This document shows, in pieces, positions 1 to 7,523 of a stretch of DNA of 64,000 nucleotides. The position numbers were made by a program, and so were the translations under genes. Below the pieces are notes generated by a model. That model was not told the origin of the DNA and ran no database searches. It was given only the letters and a program-made list of their open reading frames with translations. Each line of letters starts with the position of its first letter. Positions within the stretch are counted from its first letter, which is position 1. This stretch comes from Falsiroseomonas algicola (GTDB taxonomy: Bacteria > Pseudomonadota > Alphaproteobacteria > Acetobacterales > Acetobacteraceae): the NCBI RefSeq assembly GCF_011040385.1, contig NZ_JAAIKB010000006.1, positions 310,001-374,000 on the forward strand, in the 5' to 3' direction.

Positions 1-377
1 ACCGCACCACGCCCATGGCGCTGGCCGAACGGCGCCTGCACTGGCTGGAACAGCGCCAGCGCGTGCTGGCGCAGAACATCGCCAATGCCGATACGCCGGG
101 CTACCGGCCGCGGGACCTGACGCCCTTCGCCCAGGCCGTGAACACGGCGCAGCAGGCGCTGGCGCAGACCTCGCCCCGCCACATGACGGGGCCCAATGGC
201 GATGGCCGCGCGCGCCCCGATCGCGCCGCGGTCGAGACCAGCCCGGATGGCAACGGCGTCTCGCTGGACCGCGAGGCGCTGAAGGTCGCCGATACCGACC
301 AGGCCCATGCGATGGCGCTCGCGCTCCATCGCCGCTGGGCCGGCATGTACCGCACCGCGCTCGGCCGCGGAAGCTGA
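1..377 (+). CDS. flgB: Flagellar basal-body rod protein FlgB (5' end cut by window)
   Basis: FlgB is a proximal rod subunit of the flagellar basal body, exported by the flagellar type III apparatus. The visible protein has the rod-protein N-terminal signature (QNIANADTPGY) typical of FlgB/FlgC/FlgE. The first ATG is at position 15, but the frame stays open to the window edge and family members carry about ten further residues before this point, so the true start is probably upstream and the gene is partial. It is followed 14 bases later by flgC and heads the forward run flgB-flgC-fliE-fliQ-fliR-flhB. Confidence 0.9.
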   Translation, partial: RTTPMALAERRLHWLEQRQRVLAQNIANADTPGYRPRDLTPFAQAVNTAQQALAQTSPRHMTGPNGDGRARPDRAAVETSPDGNGVSLDREALKVADTDQAHAMALALHRRWAGMYRTALGRGS

Positions 378-391
378 AGGAAAGGGACCGC

Positions 392-802
392 ATGGACCTC
401 GACCGCGCCCTCACCATCTCCGCCGCCGGCATGGCCGCGCAGTCCACGCGGCTGCGCGTGGTGGCGGAGAACCTGGCCAACCGCGACAGCACCGGCCAGA
501 CGCCGGGCGCCGATCCCTACCGGCGCCGCACCGTCACCTTCACCAACCGCATGGACCAGGCGCTCGGCGCCCCCACCGTGCAGGCACTGCGCATCGGCAC
601 CGATCCCGGGGAATTCCCTGAACGCTACGAGCCGCATCACCCCGCGGCGGATGAACGCGGCTACGTGAAGACGCCCAACGTCAACAGCCTCGTCGAGGTG
701 ATGGACATGCGGGAAGCCCAGCGGAGCTACGGCGCCAACCTCTCCGTCGTCGAAACCACGCGCGGCATGCTCATGCGCACCATCGAGGCCCTTCGCGGAT
801 GA
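392..802 (+). CDS. flgC: Flagellar basal-body rod protein FlgC
   Basis: A 136-residue proximal rod protein, the usual FlgC length. The N-terminal rod motif is present (VVAENLANRDSTG), and the C-terminal region (VEVMDMREAQRSYGANL) is the conserved coiled-coil end of the family. A purine-rich ribosome site (AAGGAAAGGG) precedes the ATG. The stop codon overlaps the fliE start in an ATGA arrangement, suggesting translational coupling. It acts in the periplasmic part of the basal body together with FlgB and FliE. Confidence 0.95.
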   Translation: MDLDRALTISAAGMAAQSTRLRVVAENLANRDSTGQTPGADPYRRRTVTFTNRMDQALGAPTVQALRIGTDPGEFPERYEPHHPAADERGYVKTPNVNSLVEVMDMREAQRSYGANLSVVETTRGMLMRTIEALRG

Positions 803-1113
803 TGACCTTCTCCAGCGCCACCCCGGCCCTCAACGCCTATCGCGCCACCGCCGGCTTGGGCGGTGCCGAAGCGCCCGGCGCTGCCGGCGGCCCCGGCGAG
901 GGGTTCGAGGCCGTGCTCGGCCAGGTCATGCAGCAGGCCGTCACCCAGGCCCGCCAGGCGGACCAGGCAACGCAGGCCGGCCTCACGGGCCAGATGGGCA
1001 CGACGGAAGTCGTCATGGCCGTCAGCCGCGCGGAACTCGCGCTGCAGACCGCCGTCGCGGTGCGCGACCGCATGGTCACCGCCTACCAGGACGTGATGCG
1101 CATGGCCGTGTAA
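799..1113 (+). CDS. fliE: Flagellar hook-basal body complex protein FliE
   Basis: FliE links the MS ring (FliF) to the rod. This 104-residue protein has the family C-terminal half (TTEVVMAVSRAELALQTAV and RDRMVTAYQDVMRM). The start overlaps the flgC stop; there are two consecutive ATG codons (799 and 802), so initiation could be at either. It is followed by about 140 non-coding bases that contain hairpin repeat copy A before fliQ. Confidence 0.93.
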   Translation: MMTFSSATPALNAYRATAGLGGAEAPGAAGGPGEGFEAVLGQVMQQAVTQARQADQATQAGLTGQMGTTEVVMAVSRAELALQTAVAVRDRMVTAYQDVMRMAV

Positions 1114-1126
1114 ACGGCTCGCCGCC

Positions 1127-1216
1127 CTCAGACGCCGGGCGCGCGCTCCGCGCGCTTGGCTTCGCCGCACTTGCGGCGGGCCGCATTCGCGGCCTCGCCC
1201 GCCTCCGGCGGGCGCC
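1127..1216 (+). repeat. Modular hairpin repeat HR1, copy A (fliE-fliQ gap)
   Basis: A row of four short hairpins: stem GCGCGC with loop TCC, stem CGCCGC with loop ACTT, stem GGCCGC with loop ATTC, and stem GCCCGCC with loop TCC. Between the first two lies the conserved spacer TTGGCTTCGC. The left edge CTCAGACGCCGGGCG is shared with copies at 3387, 38026, 38172 and 59783 (the last three in opposite orientation). Stem sequences differ between copies but remain self-complementary. It lies inside an operon, so it is not a simple strong terminator. Confidence 0.8.
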
Positions 1217-1230
1217 TTTCGCGACGACTG

Positions 1231-1247
1231 AACCGCAGGAGGCGGTT
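1231..1247 (+). promoter_or_regulatory. fliQ ribosome binding site inside a small hairpin
   Basis: The Shine-Dalgarno AGGAGG (1237-1242) lies 9 bases before the fliQ ATG and sits in the loop and first stem base of an inverted repeat, AACCGC at 1231-1236 and GCGGTT at 1242-1247. The hairpin directly follows HR1 copy A. It decides the fliQ start at 1252 and could modulate access of ribosomes; that effect is inferred. Confidence 0.6.
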
Positions 1248-1251
1248 TCCC

Positions 1252-1530
1252 ATGGCCGATGGCGATACCATCGCGCTGGCCGGCCAGCAGGCGCTGTGGA
1301 CGGCGCTGCTGCTGGGCGGGCCGCTGCTCGTGCTGCTGCTCGTCATCGGCATGGCGATCGCGGTCGTGCAGGCGCTGACGCAGATCCAGGAGGCCTCGCT
1401 GGCCTTCGTGCCGAAGATGCTCGCACTCGGCATCGCATTGCTGCTCGGCGGCTCCGCCGCCGCCGGCATCATGCGCGGCTTCACCACGACTCTCTTCGAT
1501 CGCATCGTCGCCGTCGGCGGGGCCGGGTGA
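1252..1530 (+). CDS. fliQ: Flagellar export gate protein FliQ
   Basis: FliQ is a two-helix membrane component of the FliPQR export gate. From the ATG at 1252 the protein has 92 residues, close to the family norm of about 89, with two hydrophobic segments (roughly residues 14-38 and 52-72) and the conserved stretch VVQALTQIQEASLAFVPKML between them. The AGGAGG site 9 bases upstream supports this start over earlier in-frame ATGs, which would translate the hairpin repeat. The stop overlaps the fliR GTG start (GTGA). No fliP lies beside it. Confidence 0.93.
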   Translation: MADGDTIALAGQQALWTALLLGGPLLVLLLVIGMAIAVVQALTQIQEASLAFVPKMLALGIALLLGGSAAAGIMRGFTTTLFDRIVAVGGAG

Positions 1531-2294
1531 CGCCGACCCCTGAACTCGCGGAGATCGCCTTCGCCGCCATGCTGCTCGTGGCCCGGCTCGGCGCCTGCGC
1601 GCTGCTGCTGCCCGGTCTCGGCGAGATGGACATCCCCGCCCCCTTCCGCCTGGCGCTGGTGCTGGCCCTGGTGCCGCTGCTGCTGCCCGGGCTGATGCCC
1701 AGCCTGCCGCCCGCGCCCGACGACATCGGCGCCTATGCGCTGCTGATGGGCGGAGAGGTTGCGATCGGCATCTGGATCGGCCTGCTGGCGCGGCTGGTGG
1801 CGCTGGCGCTGGTCATGGCGGGGCAGCTCGCGGGCAGCTTCATCGGCCTGTCCAGCATCTTCGCGCCCGATCCCACCATGGGCGCGGGCAGTACCGCGCT
1901 CTCCCGCTTCATGGGGCTCGCCGCCGCGGCGCTCGCCCTCTCCTCGGGCCTCTATGCGCTGCCGCTGCGCGCGCTGGCCGAGAGCTACGCCGTGCTGCCC
2001 GCCGGCGCCGCGCTGGGTGGCGACTTCGCCGCGCAGGCCGTGACGGAAGCCAGCGCCGCCAGCCTCATCCTCGCCACCCGGCTCGCGGCACCGCTGCTGC
2101 TGCTGGCCGTGGTCGCGCAGGCCGCGACCGGCCTGCTGGCCCGCGTCGCGCCGCAGGCGCAGGTCTTCGTCCTCGCCGCGCCGGCGCAGGTGCTGGCGGG
2201 CCTCGCCCTCTTCGCGCTGCTGCTGCCCGCCATCTTCTCGCAATGGCTGGACAGCGCTCGCGCCGCCTGGTCGCTGCTGCCGGGGCTGGGCTGA
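1527..2294 (+). CDS. fliR: Flagellar export gate protein FliR
   Basis: FliR is the multi-spanning subunit of the FliPQR export gate. Starting from a GTG that overlaps the fliQ stop by four bases (GTGA), the protein is 255 residues, the normal family length, with about six hydrophobic segments. The stretch around AGQLAGSFIGLSSIFAPDP matches the conserved central FliR region. Translational coupling to fliQ is implied by the overlap. It is followed three bases after its stop by flhB. Confidence 0.93.
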   Translation: MTPTPELAEIAFAAMLLVARLGACALLLPGLGEMDIPAPFRLALVLALVPLLLPGLMPSLPPAPDDIGAYALLMGGEVAIGIWIGLLARLVALALVMAGQLAGSFIGLSSIFAPDPTMGAGSTALSRFMGLAAAALALSSGLYALPLRALAESYAVLPAGAALGGDFAAQAVTEASAASLILATRLAAPLLLLAVVAQAATGLLARVAPQAQVFVLAAPAQVLAGLALFALLLPAIFSQWLDSARAAWSLLPGLG

Positions 2295-2297
2295 GCC

Positions 2298-3350
2298 ATG
2301 GCCGGTGACGACAAGGACGCCGACGACAAGACAGAGGCCGCCACACCGCAGAAGCTGGAGAAGGCGCGGCGGGAGGGCGATGTGCCGATGTCGCGGGAAG
2401 CGGTGCAGGCCGCCTCCCTCGGCGGCGCGGCGCTCGGCCTCGCGATGATGGGGCCGGAAAGCGGCCGCGCGCTGATGCAGGCCACCGCCGCGCTCTTCGC
2501 CAATGCCCACCAGCTGCAACCCCGCGACGCCGCGATCGACCTGGCGCTGGCCGCGGCGCCGGCGGTGCTCGGCGTCGGTGGCCTGGCCGCCGTGGCTGCC
2601 GTGGCCGCGACGCTGCTGCAGACGCAGTTCCTCGTCTCCGGCAAGGGGCTGGTGCCGCAGTTCAACCGCCTCAATCCGATCGCGGGCCTGAAGAAGATGG
2701 TCGGCCCCCATGCGCTGGAGGAGCTGGCCCGCACGCTGGGGAAGCTCGGTGCCGTCGGCGCCTCGCTGTATTGGCAGATGGAGGATATCGCCCCCCTCGT
2801 CGCCGCGCTGGCGGAGGGGCCGGAGGCGCTGACGGAGGCGATCGGCACGCGGCTCGGCAGCCTGCTGACGGCGACGCTCGTCGCGGTCTGCGGCATCGCC
2901 GCCATCGACCTGCTCTGGACCCGCATCCGCTTCGCCCGGAAGATGCGCATGACGCGGGAGGAGATGAAGGACGAGCACAAGGAGAGCGAGGGCGACCCGC
3001 ATTTCCGCGCCCATCGCCTGGCGCTGATGCGCCGCCGCGGCCGCCGGCGCCAGGTGGCGGAGGTCGCGAACGCCACCGTCCTCGTCACCAACCCCACGCA
3101 CTACGCCGTCGCCCTGGCATACGACCGCGGCAAGGACGCCGCGCCCCGCATCATCGCCCGTGGCGTCGATGAACTCGCGGCCAAGATGCGCGCGGCGGCC
3201 GACAAGCACGGCGTGCCGATCATCCCGAACCCGCCCTTGGCCCGCGCGCTCTACAAGGTGCCCGAGGATGCGCAGATCCCGGAGGAGCATTTCCGCGCGG
3301 TGGCGGAGATCATCGCCCTGGTCTGGCGGCTGAAGCAGCCGCGCTACTGA
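2298..3350 (+). CDS. flhB: Flagellar export switch protein FlhB
   Basis: FlhB controls substrate switching from rod/hook to filament export. The 350-residue protein begins with the family N-terminus (DKTEAATPQKLEKARREGDV), has a hydrophobic membrane half with about four segments, and a cytoplasmic C-domain containing the autocleavage motif N265-P266-T267-H268, where family members self-cleave between Asn and Pro. Normal length. Last gene of the forward run; HR1 copy B follows, separating it from the convergent fliJ. Confidence 0.95.
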   Translation: MAGDDKDADDKTEAATPQKLEKARREGDVPMSREAVQAASLGGAALGLAMMGPESGRALMQATAALFANAHQLQPRDAAIDLALAAAPAVLGVGGLAAVAAVAATLLQTQFLVSGKGLVPQFNRLNPIAGLKKMVGPHALEELARTLGKLGAVGASLYWQMEDIAPLVAALAEGPEALTEAIGTRLGSLLTATLVAVCGIAAIDLLWTRIRFARKMRMTREEMKDEHKESEGDPHFRAHRLALMRRRGRRRQVAEVANATVLVTNPTHYAVALAYDRGKDAAPRIIARGVDELAAKMRAAADKHGVPIIPNPPLARALYKVPEDAQIPEEHFRAVAEIIALVWRLKQPRY

Positions 3351-3386
3351 TGCCAATGGCCCGTTCGCGTGACCGCTCCAAGGCCC

Positions 3387-3480
3387 CTCATGCGCCGGGC
3401 GCAGGCCTCCGGCCTGCCTGGCTTCGCCGCATCAGCGGCGGCGCCCATTCGGGCGCTCGGACCGGTCAAGCGACCGGTCC
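3387..3480 (+). repeat. Modular hairpin repeat HR1, copy B (flhB-fliJ gap)
   Basis: Same layout and orientation as copy A: left edge CTCATGCGCCGGGCG, hairpin GCAGGCC with loop TCC, spacer TGGCTTCGC, hairpin CGCCGC with loop ATCA, hairpin GCGCCC with loop ATTC, and a final hairpin GGACCGGTC with loop AAGC. The stems differ from copy A yet pair perfectly. It lies between convergent flhB and fliJ, and its final hairpin supplies the last four codons and TGA stop of fliJ. Confidence 0.8.
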
Positions 3481-3888
3481 GCTGGTGTGACCGCGCCGCT
3501 GCGACGCCTCGTCCAGCGCGTTCTGCTCGGCGCGCATCGCCTTGTCCCGCGCTTCCTGCTTCCGGCGGTCGCGGAGCCATTCCACCGCGCGTTCCTGCGC
3601 GCGCTGTTGCGCCAGCGCCATCCGCGCGGCCTCCACCGCCTGGGACGCCAGCGCGGCCTCGCCCGCCGCGCGTTCCCGCGCCGCGCGCGCCACCGGCAGC
3701 CAGGCCGCCAGGCTGTCGGCGAAATCACCGCCGCCCGCCAGCTCCGCCTCCATCGCACGCCGCGCCGCCGCCTCGCGCTCCGCCGCCGCCGCCGCGCCGG
3801 CCTGGCGGGCGACGAGGTCCCGCCGCGCCGCGGCTACTTCCAGCCCGCGCAGCTTCAGCAGCGCCGCCAGCGGATCGTGCCGCGCCAT
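3466..3888 (-). CDS. fliJ: Flagellar export chaperone-like protein FliJ
   Basis: A 140-residue, Ala/Arg/Glu-rich protein predicted to be almost entirely helical coiled coil, as in FliJ, the general chaperone and central stalk of the export ATPase ring. Sequence identity to the family is weak by eye; the call rests on length, composition and position immediately after fliI, whose stop overlaps this start by one base. The last residues (GPVA) and the stop lie in HR1 copy B, so the C-terminus may have been fixed by the repeat. Low-identity FliJ proteins are common. Confidence 0.75.
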   Translation of the reverse strand: MARHDPLAALLKLRGLEVAAARRDLVARQAGAAAAAEREAAARRAMEAELAGGGDFADSLAAWLPVARAARERAAGEAALASQAVEAARMALAQQRAQERAVEWLRDRRKQEARDKAMRAEQNALDEASQRRGHTSGPVA

Positions 3889-5219
3889 CAGCGCATCGCC
3901 TCCGCCAGCCGCGTGAAGGCCGCATCGACACCGATGCGCGGCTCATCCTTGCGCTGCGCCAGGAACTGCTCGATGCGCGGAGCGAGCCGCAGCGCCTCAT
4001 CCACCGCCGGATCGGTGCCGGCGCGATAGGCGCCGAGGCGGACGAGGTCCGCCATCTCCGCCGCGATGGAGAGCAGCGTCCGCGCCCGCAGCACCACTGG
4101 CCGCTCAGCCTCCGTCAGGCAGCCCGGCACGGTGCGGGACAGGCTGCGCAGCACGTCGATCGCGGGCCAGCGCCCGCGCTCGCCGATCTTCCGATCCAGC
4201 ACCACATGCCCATCCAGGATTCCGCGCACCGCATCCGCCACCGGCTCGTCATGGTCATCACCCTCCACCAGGACGGTGAAGAGACCGGTAATATGCCCGC
4301 CCTGATTCTCCAGGCAGGGGCCCGCGCGTTCCAGCAACCGCGGCAGCTCCGCGAAGACGCCGGGCGTATAGCCGCGCGTCGCCGGCACTTCGCCCGCCGC
4401 CAGGCCGATCTCCCGGCAGGCCAGCGCGAAGCGCGTGACGCTGTCCATCATCAGCAGGACATGCTTGCCCTCCCGCGCCAGCGATTCCGCGATGGTCATG
4501 GCCGCGAAGGCCGCTTCCCGCCGCATCGGCGCCGGCGCGTCGGAGGTCGCGCAGACCACGACGCTGCGCGCGAGCCCTTCCTCGCCCAGGTCGTCCTCGA
4601 TGAACTCGCGCAGCTCCCGCCCGCGCTCACCGACCAGGCAGATCACCGCGGCATCGCAGTCGGCGCCGCGCGCCAGCATGGACATCAGCGTGGACTTGCC
4701 GACGCCGGATGCCGCGAAGAGGCCGAGGCGCTGCCCGCGCCGCATGGTGCAGAACCCGTCCAGCGCCCGCACGCCGAGGTCGAGCCGCGGCCCGAGCCGC
4801 GCGCGCAGCGCCGCCTCCGGCGCCTTCACCCGCACCGGCAGCGCCACCGGCCCCGGCGGCAGCGGCCCCTTGCCATCCACGGGCCGCCCCAGCGGATCCA
4901 CCACGCGCCCGAGCCAGCCCGGCCCGGGGGAGAGCGTCGCCGTGCCCGCCAGCGCCACCGGCGCGCCGAGCCGGATGCCATCCAGCGGCGCGAAAGCCAC
5001 GGCCCGCGCCGCCTTGGGCGAGATGGCGACGACCTCCGCCGGCACCTCGCCCTCCGGCGAGGCCAGCGTCAGCCGCGACCCCACCGCGACGAAGCCACTC
5101 AACCCCGTCACCTCGACGGAGAGCGCATCGATGGACGCGACCGCGCCCTGGATGCGTTCGCCGGATCCCACGACCCGCAGCGCATCGGCCGCGCGGCGGG
5201 CCGAAAGCGCGATCGTCAT
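3888..5219 (-). CDS. fliI: Flagellum-specific export ATPase FliI
   Basis: FliI is the F1-beta-like ATPase that unloads flagellar substrates at the export gate. The 443-residue protein has the family N-domain, a Walker A loop (ASGVGKST), the Walker B region (HVLLMMDSVTRFA) and the hallmark ATRGYTPGVFAELPRLLERAG. The ATG at 5219 overlaps the cheR stop by four bases; longer in-frame extensions read into cheR/cheB in another frame and are rejected. It is unusual in being last-but-one in a chemotaxis operon (cheA-cheW-cheB-cheR-fliI-fliJ) with overlapping junctions. Confidence 0.95.
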   Translation of the reverse strand: MTIALSARRAADALRVVGSGERIQGAVASIDALSVEVTGLSGFVAVGSRLTLASPEGEVPAEVVAISPKAARAVAFAPLDGIRLGAPVALAGTATLSPGPGWLGRVVDPLGRPVDGKGPLPPGPVALPVRVKAPEAALRARLGPRLDLGVRALDGFCTMRRGQRLGLFAASGVGKSTLMSMLARGADCDAAVICLVGERGRELREFIEDDLGEEGLARSVVVCATSDAPAPMRREAAFAAMTIAESLAREGKHVLLMMDSVTRFALACREIGLAAGEVPATRGYTPGVFAELPRLLERAGPCLENQGGHITGLFTVLVEGDDHDEPVADAVRGILDGHVVLDRKIGERGRWPAIDVLRSLSRTVPGCLTEAERPVVLRARTLLSIAAEMADLVRLGAYRAGTDPAVDEALRLAPRIEQFLAQRKDEPRIGVDAAFTRLAEAMR

Positions 5220-6016
5220 GCGCGCCTCCACACGCCGCGCAGCCCCGCCACCGGCGCCAGCGGCGCCTGCAGGCCGAGCAGCGTTTCCGTCGCCCCCAGG
5301 CAGATCACGCCATCCGGTGCCAGATGCGCGGCGCAGGCGGCGACCACGCGTTCCTTCGTCGGCGGGTCGAAATAGATGAGCACGTTCCGCAGCAGCACGA
5401 TGTCGAAGGTGCCAAGGCTGCGCAGGTCGCCCAGCAGGTTCAGCACCTCGAACCGGCAGCAGCGGCGCACCGCCTCCGCCACGCGCCAGCCCGAACGTTC
5501 CTCCCGGAACCAGCGCGTGCGCTGCGCGGTGGACAGCCCGCGCTCCATCTCGAAGGCCGTGTAGAGCCCGGCGCGCGCGCGTTCCACCATCGCTGCCGAC
5601 AGGTCCGTGCCGAGGATGTCGAGGCGGCGGCGGCTGCCCGCTTCCTCCGCCGCCATCGCCAGCGAATAGGCTTCCTGGCCGGAGGAACAGGCCGCGGACC
5701 AGACCCGGATCGGCGCGCCCGCGGGGCGCGCGGCATCGAGTTCCGGCAGCACCACCTCCGCGATCTGGCGAAGTGGCGTCACGTCGCGGAAGAAGCTCGT
5801 CTCGTTCGTCGTCGTCGCTTCCGCCATCTCCCGCAGCAGCGCGGGTCCTTCCGCCGTCGGCAGGCGGCTGGCCAGGTCCGTCAGCGATGCCAGCCCACGC
5901 TGCTTCATCATCGGCGCCAGCCGCGCCTTCAGCAGGTAGCCCTTGTCGGCAGAGAGCGCGAGGCCGGAGACGGCGCGGATCGCCCGCGCGATCTCGTTGA
6001 AACCGGCGTCGGTCAT
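5216..6016 (-). CDS. cheR: Chemotaxis protein methyltransferase CheR
   Basis: CheR transfers methyl groups from S-adenosylmethionine to glutamates of chemoreceptors. The 266-residue protein has the N-terminal helical CheR domain, the diagnostic TTNETSFFRD, the SAM-binding segment (WSAACSSGQEAYSLAM) and the late motif FDIVLLRNVLIYFD. Length is normal. Start and stop overlap cheB and fliI by four bases each. The three receptors at 52-58 kb lack an evident C-terminal aromatic pentapeptide tether, so recruitment of CheR is probably tether-independent. Confidence 0.95.
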   Translation of the reverse strand: MTDAGFNEIARAIRAVSGLALSADKGYLLKARLAPMMKQRGLASLTDLASRLPTAEGPALLREMAEATTTNETSFFRDVTPLRQIAEVVLPELDAARPAGAPIRVWSAACSSGQEAYSLAMAAEEAGSRRRLDILGTDLSAAMVERARAGLYTAFEMERGLSTAQRTRWFREERSGWRVAEAVRRCCRFEVLNLLGDLRSLGTFDIVLLRNVLIYFDPPTKERVVAACAAHLAPDGVICLGATETLLGLQAPLAPVAGLRGVWRRA

Positions 6017-7056
6017 GCGCCCCCCGAGATCTCGGCGACGCGCCGTGCCAGTTCCTGGATGGGCAGCACTTCCCGCGCCGCGCCGCGTTCCACCACCGCG
6101 CCCGGCATGCCCCAGACCACGCTGCTCGCCTGGTCCTGCGCCAGCACCAGGCCGCCCGCGGCATTCACCGCCACGGCCCCCGTGCCGCCATCCGATCCCA
6201 TGCCCGTCAGCACCGCCGCCGCGGCGCGCGCGCCGTAGATGGCGGCGACGCTGCGCAGCATCGGGTCCACCGCCGGGCGGCAGAAATGCTCCGGCGGCGT
6301 GGTGGAGAGCGTCACCTCCGGCCCTTGCGCGACGACAAGATGCGACCCGCCCGGCGCCAGCAGCGCCGTCCCCGGCACCAGCGCGCCATGGTCCTTCGCC
6401 ACCGTCACCGGCACGGGGCCGAGGCGCGAGAGATGTTCCGCCAGCATCGGGATGAAGGCATCCGGCATGTGCTGCGTGACCAGGATCGGGATGCGCGGCC
6501 GCACGCGGAAGGCGCGGAAGATGGTGGCGAGCGCCTCCGGCCCGCCGGTGGAGGCACCGATCGCCAGCACCGCCGGCCCCATCCCCGGCGCGATCGGCGC
6601 GCGCCGGATGGGCGCGGCCGGCGCGGGGGCGGGCTGAGGCGGCACGCCGCGGCGGCGCAGCGCGCCATTGCCCTTGATCCGCGCGATCAGCTCCTCCGCG
6701 AAGATGCCGTCCTGGCCCGGCGATGGCTTGCCCAGGCAGTCCACGGCGCCCAGCCGCATCGCCTTCATCGCGACGCCGGCGCCCTGCGCGGAGAGGGAGG
6801 AAACCACCAGCACGCGCAGCCCCGGATCAGCCCGCAGCAGCAGCGGCAGCGCCGTCAGCCCGTCCATCACGGGCATCTCCAGGTCGAGCAGCGCGACATC
6901 GATGCCGCCGGCGCGGACCGCCTCCACCGCCTCCCGCCCGTTGCGGGCGCGGGAGACGACGCGGATCGCGGGATCCCCATCCAGGATGCGCACCACGGCG
7001 GCGCGCGCCACGGCGCTGTCGTCGCAGACAAGGACGCGCAGCGGCTCGATGGTCAT
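6013..7056 (-). CDS. cheB: Chemotaxis response regulator protein-glutamate methylesterase CheB
   Basis: CheB removes methyl groups from receptors (and deamidates glutamines) when phosphorylated by CheA. The 347-residue protein has an N-terminal receiver (VLVCDDSAVARA; phospho-acceptor Asp in VALLDLEMPVMDGL) and a C-terminal methylesterase domain with the Ser/His/Asp elements seen in IGASTGGPEAL, TQHMPDAF and VLTGMGSDGG. The start at 7056 overlaps the cheW stop (ATGA); upstream in-frame codons belong to cheW in another frame. It overlaps cheR by four bases. Confidence 0.95.
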   Translation of the reverse strand: MTIEPLRVLVCDDSAVARAAVVRILDGDPAIRVVSRARNGREAVEAVRAGGIDVALLDLEMPVMDGLTALPLLLRADPGLRVLVVSSLSAQGAGVAMKAMRLGAVDCLGKPSPGQDGIFAEELIARIKGNGALRRRGVPPQPAPAPAAPIRRAPIAPGMGPAVLAIGASTGGPEALATIFRAFRVRPRIPILVTQHMPDAFIPMLAEHLSRLGPVPVTVAKDHGALVPGTALLAPGGSHLVVAQGPEVTLSTTPPEHFCRPAVDPMLRSVAAIYGARAAAAVLTGMGSDGGTGAVAVNAAGGLVLAQDQASSVVWGMPGAVVERGAAREVLPIQELARRVAEISGGA

Positions 7057-7523
7057 CGACGCATGTCGCCGCCGCTGCGGGCGCCGAAGGCCAGGATGCG
7101 GTCGGCATCCAGTTCGATCAGCAGGCCATCCTCCAGCCGGTGCACGGCGACGGCATGCTCTCGCCACGGCCCGCGCAGCGTGTGCGGCACGTCGTCGCGG
7201 CTCTCGGGGTTCACCGACAGCACCTCGCCGACGCCATCGGCCAGCAGGCTGTAGAGCTCGCCCCGCTCCTCCACCACCACGTTCATGCGCTGGGCGTCCG
7301 GCGCGGCGGGCGGCAGGCCAAGCCGGTCGCGCAGATCGACCGCCGTCACGATGCGGCCGCGCAGGTTCAGCAGCCCCGCGACGCCAGGCGGCGCCAGCGG
7401 CACCTTGGCGATCCGCTCGCAGCGGATCACGTCCCGGATGCGGGAGACGGGAAGGCCGCAGAGGCGGCCGCCGACCTGCAGCGTCAGCAGCAGGTCGGAT
7501 TCCTGGGAAACGGCGGCGCTCAT
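7053..7523 (-). CDS. cheW: Chemotaxis coupling protein CheW
   Basis: CheW bridges chemoreceptors and the kinase CheA. The 156-residue single-domain protein contains the typical CheW strand order and the motifs RIRDVIRCERIAKVPLAP, GLLNLRGRIVTAVDLRDRLG and a C-terminal VDRILAFG-like end (ELDADRILAF). Length is normal. It overlaps the cheA stop and the cheB start by four bases each, so the operon is probably translated as a coupled series. Confidence 0.93.
   Translation of the reverse strand: MSAAVSQESDLLLTLQVGGRLCGLPVSRIRDVIRCERIAKVPLAPPGVAGLLNLRGRIVTAVDLRDRLGLPPAAPDAQRMNVVVEERGELYSLLADGVGEVLSVNPESRDDVPHTLRGPWREHAVAVHRLEDGLLIELDADRILAFGARSGGDMRR

Noticed and set aside
1128-3356. A 742-codon reverse frame opposite fliQ-fliR-flhB
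   Set aside because: Low-complexity Gln/Arg/Gly composition, no family pattern, and it fully overlaps three well-identified flagellar genes.
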